This document shows positions 1 to 7,979 of a stretch of DNA of 64,000 nucleotides, one piece after another. The notes under the pieces are model-generated. The model had not been told where the DNA came from and searched no databases. It worked only from the letters and a program-made list of their open reading frames with translations. Each line of letters begins with the position of its first letter. Position 1 is the stretch's first letter. The DNA is from UBA4644 sp964541085 (lineage in GTDB: Bacteria > Bacillota > Clostridia > Oscillospirales > Butyricicoccaceae): the NCBI GenBank assembly GCA_964541085.1, contig CAZIPA010000007.1, positions 1 to 64,000 of the forward strand, written 5' to 3'. Both the position numbers and the translations under genes were made by a program.

Positions 1-1833
1 CGTCCGCATCGGCCAAAGTTGCGGAAAAGCTGGGGTCGGAACGGTTTTCGGCGGCAGTTTCCAGAATGCTCTGGGTGACCTGTGCGGAGATTTTCTGCCC
101 GGCGAAGGCCCCCGCGCCCGCACCCAAAATGCAAACCAGCAGCACCGCAAACAGCAGCAGCACCGCCACCTGACGCTTGCTCATGCCGATGGCACGGAAA
201 GCCGCAATCTGGCGTTTGTTTTGCACCATGTACAACACGGCGAAAGCAATCACCGTCAAAAGCGCCGTCAGGCCGGAGAGCACCAGAATCAATTTGCTGA
301 TTTGCGACAGACTCTCCAGACCGGGGGCCAGCTGGCTGAGATTGTGGTCATACACCGTCACATTCATGGTATAACCCGTCTCCTGCTTGGCCGTCAGACC
401 GGAGGATTCCAGCGCCGCCTGAAAATCCAGCAGCTTTTTCGGATTGATCCACAGGGTGGTGTTGTTCTCGGAAAGCTTCGGTGTGGGCTGGTTGGCCACC
501 GAGTTGGAGGGGATGTAGACATTCATGAAATGGACGCCCTTGCCCTCGGTGTTCTCATAGACACCTTCATAGCCCTTGGAAGCATCCCGCCCAAGACCTA
601 CCACGCCGTCATAAAAGCCAATGATCTCATATTCTCCCTGATCGAAGATGTGCATGGAGGGGAAATCATGATAGCGGGAGGGGTAGTCGGCTTCGTCCGG
701 ATGATAAATGGGAGACGCTTCTATTGTCTCCTGCCGACAGGCGGAAAACTGTTTATAATCGCCGGCGGCATAGAGATAATCGCAGGGGAAAAAGCTCAAA
801 TCCAATGTATCTCCAAGCTTCCAGCCCATCGGTTCCGCAATCCGCTTACTGACAAGACAAACCTTTGCGCCGGAATGAATCTCTTCTTCTGTGAACTCCC
901 TGCCCTCGCTGAGCCAGACCCGGTTTTCACCGAAGGCTGCAATTCCGTCCAGACGGTTCACCGTCACAGCGGTCAAAGAATACGCCGTATACTCTACAGC
1001 TTCCGCAATCTGGCGATAATAATCCCCCATCTCCGATTTCCAGAAGCTGTCCGTGTTTTCCGCAAACCAGGGATAGGGGAATTCTGCTCCAAAAGTGTCC
1101 GCCATATAATGCGTTCCGTTTGGACTGACTCGAAATTGATATTTCCAATCCGGTTCCTCTCTGCGATGATAGGCATCGCCGCCAGCACTGTGCTGGCCGC
1201 CTAACACGGCCACATATTCCTTTCCCGGTTCCAGCGTATATTCTTGTTCGTAATAATTATAAAGCGTCAGGCTTTGCACCACTGTTTCCGGCGAATCCGA
1301 TTCCCGGGCAGCGGCCCACTTGACATACACCGGAATGTTGGCCTGCCCCGCCACCTTGTTTTCCCATTTTGGAATGACCACATTCTGACCGGTGGCCAGT
1401 GTAAAACAGATCACCGTGGCATGTCTGCAGTCCTTCACAGAAGTTCCCGCAGACAGATAAAACATTTTGGCGGATGCGTTAGACACATAAGCCCCAAACC
1501 GGTTGCGAATATCATAGTCCGTCACGCCCTCCAGCCGGGTCAGGGGCAGAATATCATAATCCTTTGCTTCACAAGAAAAAAAGCCAACATAATCTGTGTT
1601 GGCTGTTGTATCACAAAGCTTTCCGTAGCTGTCAATATTGGCCTTGAAGCTGGGGCCGTCACATCAAAGGTCGTATAAACTGCATTCAGGTTGGAAGAAG
1701 CGTACTGATAAAGATTCAGCCCAAGGCACAGGAATGCAGCAGCCAACAGCGGCAGCACAAAATACAGCACGATTTTCATGGGCGTGCGCAGCAGCTGTTT
1801 CAGACTGTAGGGAATCGTTTCATGCAATTTCAT
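1..1833 (-). pseudogene. FtsX-type ABC transporter permease, frameshifted and cut by the left edge
   Basis: The N-terminus (MKLHETIPYSLKQLLRTPMK, then a transmembrane segment at about residues 21-40) and a long downstream segment are in different frames. The first frame reads through T59-A60 (1659-1654) and stops near 1540. The second frame resumes with FKANIDSYGK at 1648 and stays open to the window edge. Between them lie 8 bases where 6 or 9 are needed, at a G4 run on the + strand (1652-1655). A C5 run would give A-P-S-F-K in frame, so a one-base homopolymer loss is the simplest account. The second part is a large extracytoplasmic domain followed by a membrane helix and an FRAIGMSKRQ motif, as in FtsX/MacB-type permeases of antimicrobial-peptide or lipoprotein exporters. 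The start follows AAAGGAG. It is either a recent pseudogene or an assembly error. Confidence 0.8.
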
Positions 1834-1864
1834 GGGGAAGCTCCTTTCCTTTTTATTACTTTTC

Positions 1865-1893
1865 AGTATAGTCTTTGCCTTTTGCCGTGTCAA
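1865..1893 (-). promoter_or_regulatory. Sigma-A-type promoter of the frameshifted permease
   Basis: On the minus strand TTGACA (1893-1888) and TATACT (1870-1865) are separated by 17 bases, 32 bases upstream of the start. The promoter and ribosome binding site are intact, which fits a very recent frameshift or a sequencing error. Confidence 0.7.
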
Positions 1894-2042
1894 GCCCATC
1901 GGGACAAATGACCGCCGGATATTGCTTTTTTCTCCCTCTTTCTGGATTTTAAGAAACTTTTAATCATTTTCCTCTTTTGTTTTTAAGGCGGCAGTGATAC
2001 AGTGAATAGAGACTTGAAAACAGGGAGAAGGGATGGTCGGGA

Positions 2043-2750
2043 ATGTACCGTATTTTGATTTGCGATGACGACCGGGACATTGTTTCCGCGCTGAAAATCT
2101 ATCTTTCCGGGGAGGATTATCAGCTGTTTGAAGCCTATAACGGGGAAGAGGCGCTGCGCATTGTGCGGCAGAATGAAATTCACCTGATCCTCATGGACAT
2201 TATGATGCCGAAAATGGACGGCATTACGGCTACGGCGGCGCTGCGGAAGGAGAGCAATGTGCCCATCATTCTGCTCACCGCCAAAAGTGAAAGCTCGGAC
2301 AAGGTGCTGGGGCTGAACATCGGGGCGGATGATTATGTGACAAAGCCCTTTGACCCGGTGGAGGTGCTGGCCCGGGTGCGTTCCCAGCTGCGGCGCTATA
2401 CTCTGCTGGGCTCCAAGCCCGGCGGCGAGGACGACGGGGACAGCTATACCGTGGGCGGCGTGACCCTCAATGACCGCACCAAGGCGGTGACGGTGGACGG
2501 TGAGCCTGTTTCGCTGACACCGCTGGAGTTCAGCATTCTGCGGCTGCTGATAAAGCATCCCGGCCGCATCTATTCCAGCGCCCAGATTTACGAGCTGGTG
2601 TGGAATGAGGATTCTCTGGGCACGGAGACCTCTGTGGCCGTACACATCCGCCATCTGCGGCAGAAAATCGAAATCAACCCCTCCGAGCCCCGCTATCTGA
2701 AGGTGGTCTGGGGTCTGGGGTACAAAATGGAGGACAATCCCAATGGCTAA
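2043..2750 (+). CDS. OmpR/PhoB-family response regulator
   Basis: This 235-residue cytoplasmic DNA-binding regulator has a receiver domain at residues 1-118. Its acidic cluster is D8-D9-D10, the phosphoacceptor is D52 in LILMDIMMPKMDG, and T79 and K101 (TKPF) are conserved. A winged-helix DNA-binding domain follows at about 135-233, with the typical VWNED and VAVHIRHLRQKIE elements. It overlaps the next gene, a histidine kinase, by 8 bases, so the two are almost certainly co-translated partners. The arrangement resembles VanR/VanS-type and peptide-sensing systems, and a divergent FtsX permease lies next door. The target genes cannot be told from the sequence. The family call is secure; the signal is unknown. 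Confidence 0.95.
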   Translation: MYRILICDDDRDIVSALKIYLSGEDYQLFEAYNGEEALRIVRQNEIHLILMDIMMPKMDGITATAALRKESNVPIILLTAKSESSDKVLGLNIGADDYVTKPFDPVEVLARVRSQLRRYTLLGSKPGGEDDGDSYTVGGVTLNDRTKAVTVDGEPVSLTPLEFSILRLLIKHPGRIYSSAQIYELVWNEDSLGTETSVAVHIRHLRQKIEINPSEPRYLKVVWGLGYKMEDNPNG

Positions 2751-4695
2751 GATGCGGGAGCGTGGCGGCTGGATCTATTCCTTCTGGGCCAAGGCGCTGG
2801 CCTTTCTGCTGGCGGTGGGGCTGGTGCCGGTGATGCTGTTTTACGGAGTGTGTATGATTCTGGCCTATGACCAGGGCTGGTACAGCAATGATGAACCGGA
2901 TTTTTACCAGAGCACTCTGTGTCAGGGCGCCGTCTGGCAGAAAATGCCCTATGAGCTGGAGGACAGCGATCTGCTGGGCCGGCTGCTTCAGACCGACCGG
3001 GCGGTGCTGACCCGGCGGCTGGAGGCGGACTATCCCCGGGAGGACAGCGACACCAATCTGCGGTTTGTGCTGCTGGATGACAGCGGCGCGATGGTATATG
3101 ACAACACCTCCCCCGGCGACAGCTTTTGCATGGCATGGAATGATGGCCGGGTGCGGCTGTATGTCTGCGCCGGGATGGAATCCCAGGACGGGATTTTCTG
3201 GGCGGCCAGAGCCTATTCCATCGGCATTCGCAGCTATCGCAGTGCGGGTGCGCTGCTGGTGCTGCTGGGCTGCGCGGAGCTGGTGCTGCTGGTGCTGCTG
3301 GGCCGGATGGCAGGACGCTCTGCCGAGACGGGAGAGGTGCTGGCCGGTTGGCAGGAGCGCATTCCGCTGGATGTGTATCTGACGGTGGACGGGTTTCTTG
3401 CCATTCTGCTGATCCTGCTGGTGGGAACGCTGCTGGATGAATATTCCCTGACCTATACGCCCATTCCACTGCTGCTGTGTGAGGCGGCAGCCACCGCCGG
3501 GGCTGTGCTGCTGCTGGCCGGATGGATGACCCTGTGTACCCGGATCAAGCTGGGGAAATGCTGGCGGAACACGGTGATTTTCTGGTGTCTGCGGCTGTGC
3601 TGGCGGTGTGTGCGCTGGTGCTGGCGAATCTGTATGTGGTTTCTGGGCTGGCTGGCGGCGCTGGTGCGGAGCATTCCGCTGATCTGGCGCACCGCCCTGT
3701 GCTGCTTTGTGTTCAGCCTGCTGATGGAATATAACGCCCGCTTTCATTATTGGGGCCGGACAGGCTTTCTGCTGCTGATGGCATCGCTGGCGCTGTGCTG
3801 GATTGCCTTTCAGCTGCGCAAGCTGCAAAAGGGCGGACAGGCACTGGCCCGGGGTGATCTGGAGGCGCAGATGGACACGGCCCATCTGTACGGGGATTTC
3901 CGCCGCCACGGCGACGATCTGAACGCCATCCGGCAGGGGATGCGCATTGCGGTGGATCAGCAGACCCGCAGCGAGCGGCTGAAGGCCGAGCTCATCACCA
4001 ATGTTTCTCATGACATCAAAACACCGCTGACCTCCATTATCAATTATGTGGATCTTTTGCAAAAGGAGCACACGCCGGAGCAGGAGAAGGAATATCTGGA
4101 GATTCTCGCCCGGCAGTCCCGCCGCCTGAAAAAGCTGACGGAGGATCTGGTGGAAATGTCCAAGGCTTCCGCCGGAAGTCTGCCCTGCCATCCCACCCGC
4201 CGCTCGGCGCTGGAGCTGGTGGAGCAGGTGATGGGCGAATATGAGGACCGTCTGGAAAAGGCCGGACTGATTCCCGTGACTACGCTGCCCCAGGAGGATG
4301 TTTTCTGTATGGCAGACGGGGCGCTGATCTGGCGGGTGCTGGACAATCTGCTTTCCAACGCCTGCAAATATGCCCTGTCGGGCACACGGCTCTATCTCAG
4401 CGTCACTGCCGCCGCTGACATGGTGAGCTTTACCCTGCGGAACATTTCCCGGGATGCTTTGAATGTCAGCGCCGAGGAGCTGATGGAGCGCTTTGTCCGG
4501 GGGGACAGCTCCCGCACCACCGAGGGCAGCGGTCTGGGACTGAACATTGCCAAAAGCCTCATGGAGCTTCAGGGCGGCCAGCTGCATATCAGCGTGGACG
4601 GCGATCTGTTCAAGGCATCGGCGGTGCTGCCAAGAGCAACGGCAGTTTTAGAAAATCTTAAAGAAAATCCCGGGGAGGGCTTAAAAAACGCCTGA
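2743..4695 (+). CDS. Membrane sensor histidine kinase
   Basis: This 650-residue kinase has one membrane helix near residues 16-41 and an extracytoplasmic loop at about 42-165. Several further helices lie between 165 and 355, which is more than a simple VanS has. The DHp domain carries VSHDIKTPL with the phosphoacceptor H423. The ATP-binding domain has the N-box NLLSN at 535-539 and the G-box GSGLGLNIAKSL from 595. It overlaps the response regulator gene by 8 bases. The multi-helix sensor section (many L, W and C residues at 210-355) suggests sensing within or near the membrane, which is an inference. It is followed after 38 bases by a glycosyltransferase gene. Confidence 0.95.
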   Translation: MAKMRERGGWIYSFWAKALAFLLAVGLVPVMLFYGVCMILAYDQGWYSNDEPDFYQSTLCQGAVWQKMPYELEDSDLLGRLLQTDRAVLTRRLEADYPREDSDTNLRFVLLDDSGAMVYDNTSPGDSFCMAWNDGRVRLYVCAGMESQDGIFWAARAYSIGIRSYRSAGALLVLLGCAELVLLVLLGRMAGRSAETGEVLAGWQERIPLDVYLTVDGFLAILLILLVGTLLDEYSLTYTPIPLLLCEAAATAGAVLLLAGWMTLCTRIKLGKCWRNTVIFWCLRLCWRCVRWCWRICMWFLGWLAALVRSIPLIWRTALCCFVFSLLMEYNARFHYWGRTGFLLLMASLALCWIAFQLRKLQKGGQALARGDLEAQMDTAHLYGDFRRHGDDLNAIRQGMRIAVDQQTRSERLKAELITNVSHDIKTPLTSIINYVDLLQKEHTPEQEKEYLEILARQSRRLKKLTEDLVEMSKASAGSLPCHPTRRSALELVEQVMGEYEDRLEKAGLIPVTTLPQEDVFCMADGALIWRVLDNLLSNACKYALSGTRLYLSVTAAADMVSFTLRNISRDALNVSAEELMERFVRGDSSRTTEGSGLGLNIAKSLMELQGGQLHISVDGDLFKASAVLPRATAVLENLKENPGEGLKNA

Positions 4696-4733
4696 TAGAA
4701 TGTGTGCAGATGATCCGGAAGGAGTGATTCTGC

Positions 4734-5960
4734 ATGACAATCGAAGTGATTTTAAGAGCCGTTCAGGTGCTGCTGAAGCTGAGCACCGTTTATTTCGCAG
4801 TAATCGCGCTGCTGGCGCTGAAAAAGCCGGCGGGCTTTGCAAAGGCTACGCCCAAAACCCGGTTTGCCTGTCTCATTGCGGCACGAAATGAAGAAGCCGT
4901 GATCGGCGAAACGGTGGCGGCGCTGCTGGCCCAGAACTATCCCGGGGCGCTGTTTGATGTGTGGGTGATTCCCAACAACTGCACCGACGGTACAGAACAG
5001 GCTGCCCGACAGGCGGGTGCGCAGATTTTCCAATGTCCGCTGCCGGTGCGCTGCAAGGGAGACGCCCTGCGGCAGGCCATCGGCTGGCTGCTGCCCCGGG
5101 ACTATGATGCCTTTTGCGTCTTTGATGCGGACAACTTTGTTCACCCGGATTTTCTGGCACAGATGAACGATGCCTTCTGCGGCGGCGCACAGGTCTGCAA
5201 GGCCGCCCTCCGGGCGAAAAATGCCTATGAATCCTGGGTTTCCGGCTGCTACGGCCTGTATTTTACCGGCTTTGACTGGTTTTTCTCCCGGGCAAGGATG
5301 AACTGCGGCCTTTCCTCCAAGCTGGTGGGCACGGGCTTTGCCGTCTCCCGGCAGGTGCTGCTGGAGACCGGCGGCTGGTGTACCGAGACCATTGCGGAGG
5401 ATGCGGAGTTTTCCGCCCAGTGTGCCGCAAGGAACATTCGGGTCTGGTTTGTGCCGGAGGCCATCACCTATGATGAGGGGCCCCAGTCCATGGCTGTTTC
5501 TCTGCGGCAGCGGCAGCGCTGGTGCAGCGGTGTGATGGATGTGGCAGACCGGGTGCGGGGAACGCTCCTCCGTCGGCTGGGCAAGCCCGGCGGCAGAAAG
5601 GCGCTGGATTCGCTGCTGGTGCTGCATACGCCGTGGTTTTCGGCGCTGTCGCTGATGCTGGGTCTGGTGCTGACGCTGGTGGATCCCCGTCCCGTTTCCA
5701 GAGAAACCCTCCGGAGCACCCTTCTGCTGCTGCCCTGTGCGTGGCTGCTGTGCAGCGTGGCCGCCGGATTTCTGGCGCTGCTGGGACAGTATCGGGACAG
5801 ACGCATCTGGAAGGCCATTGCCCTCTTCCCCCTGTTCATGGCCGCATGGACACCCCTCCAGCTGATCTCTCTGGTGCATCGCACCCGCAGCTGGAAGCCC
5901 ATTGCCCACACCGGCGCAGGCCGCATTTCCGAACAGGCGGGCCTTTCCCGGCAGGAATAA
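4734..5960 (+). CDS. Family 2 membrane glycosyltransferase
   Basis: This 408-residue protein has an N-terminal membrane helix (about 8-30) and a GT-A catalytic domain. Visible motifs are AARNEEAVIGE near 49-59, the metal-binding DAD at 131-133 (VFDADNFVHPDF), the acceptor and catalytic ED at 222-223 (ETIAEDAEF), and QRQRW at 259-263. The last motif is typical of processive enzymes of the cellulose, hyaluronan and poly-GlcNAc synthase type. Three or so membrane helices follow at about 292-385. The start has GGAAGGAG 9 bases upstream. It probably builds or modifies a surface glycan or glycolipid from a nucleotide sugar; the sugar cannot be told. It may share the transcript of the two-component system 38 bases upstream. 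Confidence 0.88.
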   Translation: MTIEVILRAVQVLLKLSTVYFAVIALLALKKPAGFAKATPKTRFACLIAARNEEAVIGETVAALLAQNYPGALFDVWVIPNNCTDGTEQAARQAGAQIFQCPLPVRCKGDALRQAIGWLLPRDYDAFCVFDADNFVHPDFLAQMNDAFCGGAQVCKAALRAKNAYESWVSGCYGLYFTGFDWFFSRARMNCGLSSKLVGTGFAVSRQVLLETGGWCTETIAEDAEFSAQCAARNIRVWFVPEAITYDEGPQSMAVSLRQRQRWCSGVMDVADRVRGTLLRRLGKPGGRKALDSLLVLHTPWFSALSLMLGLVLTLVDPRPVSRETLRSTLLLLPCAWLLCSVAAGFLALLGQYRDRRIWKAIALFPLFMAAWTPLQLISLVHRTRSWKPIAHTGAGRISEQAGLSRQE

Positions 5961-6110
5961 CGAAACTTTGTCCTGCGGAAAATAAAAAGTTTAAGAACCG
6001 TTCACGATTCCATAACAACTTTCCCGCCGGTCTATGGTATAGTAACAACTGTCAGCAATGCTATTTTTCATTTTCCCCTTTTCTCTCTTTTCCTTTTATG
6101 TAAGATGGAG

Positions 6111-6140
6111 AAAGCCCGCCAACCCCGGCGGGCTTTTTCC
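6111..6140 (+). terminator. Rho-independent terminator, possibly bidirectional
   Basis: AAAGCCCGCC (6111-6120) pairs perfectly with GGCGGGCTTT (6127-6136) around a 6-base loop and is followed by T residues. It ends the glycosyltransferase transcript. In the other direction it could back up termination of tdk. Confidence 0.85.
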
Positions 6141-6150
6141 ATGCAGAAAC

Positions 6151-6182
6151 AGCCGACAGGGCCGGGCGGCCCCCTGTCGGCT
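6151..6182 (-). terminator. Strong hairpin 3' of tdk
   Basis: AGCCGACAGGG (6151-6161) pairs with CCCTGTCGGCT (6172-6182). It lies 26 bases beyond the tdk stop codon, but no clean U-tract follows on the minus strand, so it may act together with the neighbouring hairpin. Confidence 0.55.
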
Positions 6183-6208
6183 TTCTCTTTTGGTCTTGCT
6201 TTTTCCGG

Positions 6209-6799
6209 TTACGGGCGGGAGACCTTTTTGTGCTCCCGAATGGCCCGGGTCCAGCAGCGATGGCACATGGCCACATAGCTGTCGTTGCCACCCAGCAGCA
6301 CCTGCTCGCCGGAGGTAATCACATAGCCCTCTCCGTCGATGCGGGCGTTGACGGTGGCCTTTACCCCGCAGGCGCAGACGGTTTTGATCTCCGTGATGGA
6401 ATCTGCCAGCTCCAGCAGCCGCTGACTGCCGGGGAACAGGTGGGTGAGAAAATCCGTGCGCAGGCCAAAGCACAGCACCGGGATCCCTTCTTCATCCACC
6501 AGCTGCCGCAGCTGGTCGATCTGGGCCGGGGTGAAAAACTGGCATTCATCGGCGATGATGACATCGTGCTTGCCCTGCTGACCATACAGCGCCACAAGAT
6601 CGCCCTCCGGCGGGATGGCTGCGGCCTCCTGCCGCAGACCGATGCGGGATTGAATGATGCTCTTGCCGTCCCGGGTATCGGCGGCGGGCTTGATGAGCCA
6701 GACCCGCATTCCCAGCTCCTCATAATTGAACTTGGTAATCAGGGCCTGTGCAGACTTGGAGCTGCCCATGGCTCCGTATTTGAAATACAGCTTTGCCAC
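6209..6799 (-). CDS. tdk: Thymidine kinase (type II)
   Basis: The enzyme phosphorylates thymidine to dTMP with ATP in the salvage pathway. This 196-residue form has the P-loop GAMGSSKS at residues 9-16, the DECQFF motif at 84-89 and a C-terminal zinc-binding lasso domain with CAC and CHRC pairs, as in type II kinases. The frame is open further upstream, but GTG at 6799 is the best start. It lies 8 bases from AAAGGAGG, it begins the conserved AKLYFKYGAMGSSK segment, and the extra upstream codons overlap the promoter. The P-loop has S where most homologues have G-K-T/S (GSSKS), a minor variation. It is a single gene with a terminator region behind it. Confidence 0.95.
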   Translation of the reverse strand: MAKLYFKYGAMGSSKSAQALITKFNYEELGMRVWLIKPAADTRDGKSIIQSRIGLRQEAAAIPPEGDLVALYGQQGKHDVIIADECQFFTPAQIDQLRQLVDEEGIPVLCFGLRTDFLTHLFPGSQRLLELADSITEIKTVCACGVKATVNARIDGEGYVITSGEQVLLGGNDSYVAMCHRCWTRAIREHKKVSRP

Positions 6800-6841
6800 T
6801 GGTGGTTCCTCCTTTGCGCCGAGGCGCGAAATGTTACCTCT

Positions 6842-6870
6842 ATCATACCGCAAAAGAGGGGGTTTGTAAA
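6842..6870 (-). promoter_or_regulatory. Promoter of tdk
   Basis: On the minus strand TTTACA (6870-6865) and TATGAT (6847-6842) have a 17-base spacer. The predicted transcript begins about 35 bases before the GTG start, which supports that start over the longer reading frame. Confidence 0.65.
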
Positions 6871-6978
6871 TGCCGGAGAAGGGAAAAGAGGGGGAATGGT
6901 GGTCAGGCTTGCAGCCCTCACAGAGTGCGCATATGGGGATTGAGCCTGTATAGAAGTGCGACTTTTGTTTCAAAGGGA

Positions 6979-7227
6979 TTATTGCAGTTTTCTCAGTGCT
7001 TCTTCCAAAGTGTCTTTAGCATCAATTCCGTTATCAACACAGAAAACTCTCAAGCCTTCATATCCCCATGAGGGTTCGCCTTTAATTTTAAGCAACAGAG
7101 AATCAACGAGCTTCATTCCAAGCAGTTCTCCGATTGTTTGAATGCCAACAATTTTGTGTTCGATTTCATATGCAAGTAATTTTTGCACAGCTTCTTTTGT
7201 GGGTACAATGATTTTTTCGGTGCTCAT
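6979..7227 (-). CDS. Small protein of unknown function (82 residues)
   Basis: I do not recognise this family. It is a soluble 82-residue protein, with a lysine- and glutamate-rich start (MSTEKIIVPTKEAVQKL) and a mixed alpha/beta pattern. It has a GEPSWGYEG segment in the middle and an amphipathic C-terminal helix. The start follows AGAGG by 6 bases. It lies 18 bases downstream of the CFI-box gene on the same strand, so the two probably form one transcript. Codon use is visibly more AT-rich than the flanking tdk and amidohydrolase genes, which suggests the pair was acquired together. Confidence 0.65.
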   Translation of the reverse strand: MSTEKIIVPTKEAVQKLLAYEIEHKIVGIQTIGELLGMKLVDSLLLKIKGEPSWGYEGLRVFCVDNGIDAKDTLEEALRKLQ

Positions 7228-7245
7228 ATTTTTCCTCTTTCACAT

Positions 7246-7869
7246 TTACCAGTTGCGATCTTCGTAAGGAGTATCCTCAACACCCTCGGCATTCAAATCG
7301 GCAACTATCCGGTCGAGCTTGCCCTTCCACATATTCTTGAACCATTCGGTGTGGCCGAACCACTTAACAAGAGTGGGGCTGATGGCATAGTAAGTACGGA
7401 TAAATGCCCTTCCATACCAAGTTTCAGCAAGAGTATAATCGCGGAAGCGGCGCAGCGTCCAGCCCTGTGGGCAGTCATAGGAACCATACACAGCGGTGGC
7501 AACATAGCAGCCGCCACTGTTGGTATCCACTGTAATTTGTGAGCCGGGAATCGTTTCCGTCGTGCCATCCATATACTGAATGTCTGCTCGAGTAACCTTG
7601 GCCGATGTGATAGAGTAGTTATACCACATATTCTCGCCATGGAAGTAATTTGCTGAATTTGGCGCATACGGGCCGGTCATTTTCAGGCCAAAATCGGAGA
7701 CATTCCGAACACTACACTCGACAGCATCCCCTACGGCGTTATACGGTGTAAATCGAATCGTGATGTACTTAATAGTTTTCGAACTATTATTTACAAAGGA
7801 TCCACTAACATCTACTCCACCTGCTGAGTTTGGGTGTCCACACCGCAATCCTTCGATTGTAATTCCCAT
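7246..7869 (-). CDS. CFI-box-CTERM domain protein
   Basis: This 207-residue protein has an N-terminal beta-rich domain (about 5-115). It resembles the FxLYD/DUF-type domains that describe post-secretion or surface interactions (VSGSFVNNSSKTIKYITIRF). A CFI-box-like C-terminal module follows from C121 (CYVATAVYGSYDCP, then LRRFRDYTL and AFIRTYYAISP). No signal peptide is visible, and the function of the CFI box is not established. The start at 7869 was chosen because GGAGAA lies 6 bases upstream; the longer frame would run through the promoter. It is followed 18 bases later by a small unknown gene. The pair is AT-richer than its surroundings. Confidence 0.75.
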   Translation of the reverse strand: MGITIEGLRCGHPNSAGGVDVSGSFVNNSSKTIKYITIRFTPYNAVGDAVECSVRNVSDFGLKMTGPYAPNSANYFHGENMWYNYSITSAKVTRADIQYMDGTTETIPGSQITVDTNSGGCYVATAVYGSYDCPQGWTLRRFRDYTLAETWYGRAFIRTYYAISPTLVKWFGHTEWFKNMWKGKLDRIVADLNAEGVEDTPYEDRNW

Positions 7870-7900
7870 GTTCTTTTCTCCTTCGATTTTCTTGTAAATA

Positions 7901-7929
7901 AGTGTACTTTTTTGTAATTTTCCGCACAA
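7901..7929 (-). promoter_or_regulatory. Probable promoter of the CFI-box operon
   Basis: On the minus strand TTGTGC (7929-7924) and TACACT (7906-7901) have a 17-base spacer. The -35 box abuts the terminator of the upstream amidohydrolase gene. Confidence 0.5.
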
Positions 7930-7960
7930 AAAACCAGCAGACCACACGGGTCTGCCGGTT
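7928..7960 (-). terminator. Terminator of the amidohydrolase gene
   Basis: Arms at 7932-7943 and 7949-7960 pair over 12 bases with one wobble. On the minus strand the hairpin is followed by six T residues. It lies 19 bases beyond the stop codon. Confidence 0.8.
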
Positions 7961-7979
7961 TATTTTTTCTGATTCTGTT

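Noticed and set aside
1640..1665. Programmed ribosomal frameshift in the permease gene.
   Set aside because: There is no classical slippery heptamer, no stimulatory structure is obvious, and permeases of this family are not known to use frameshifting.
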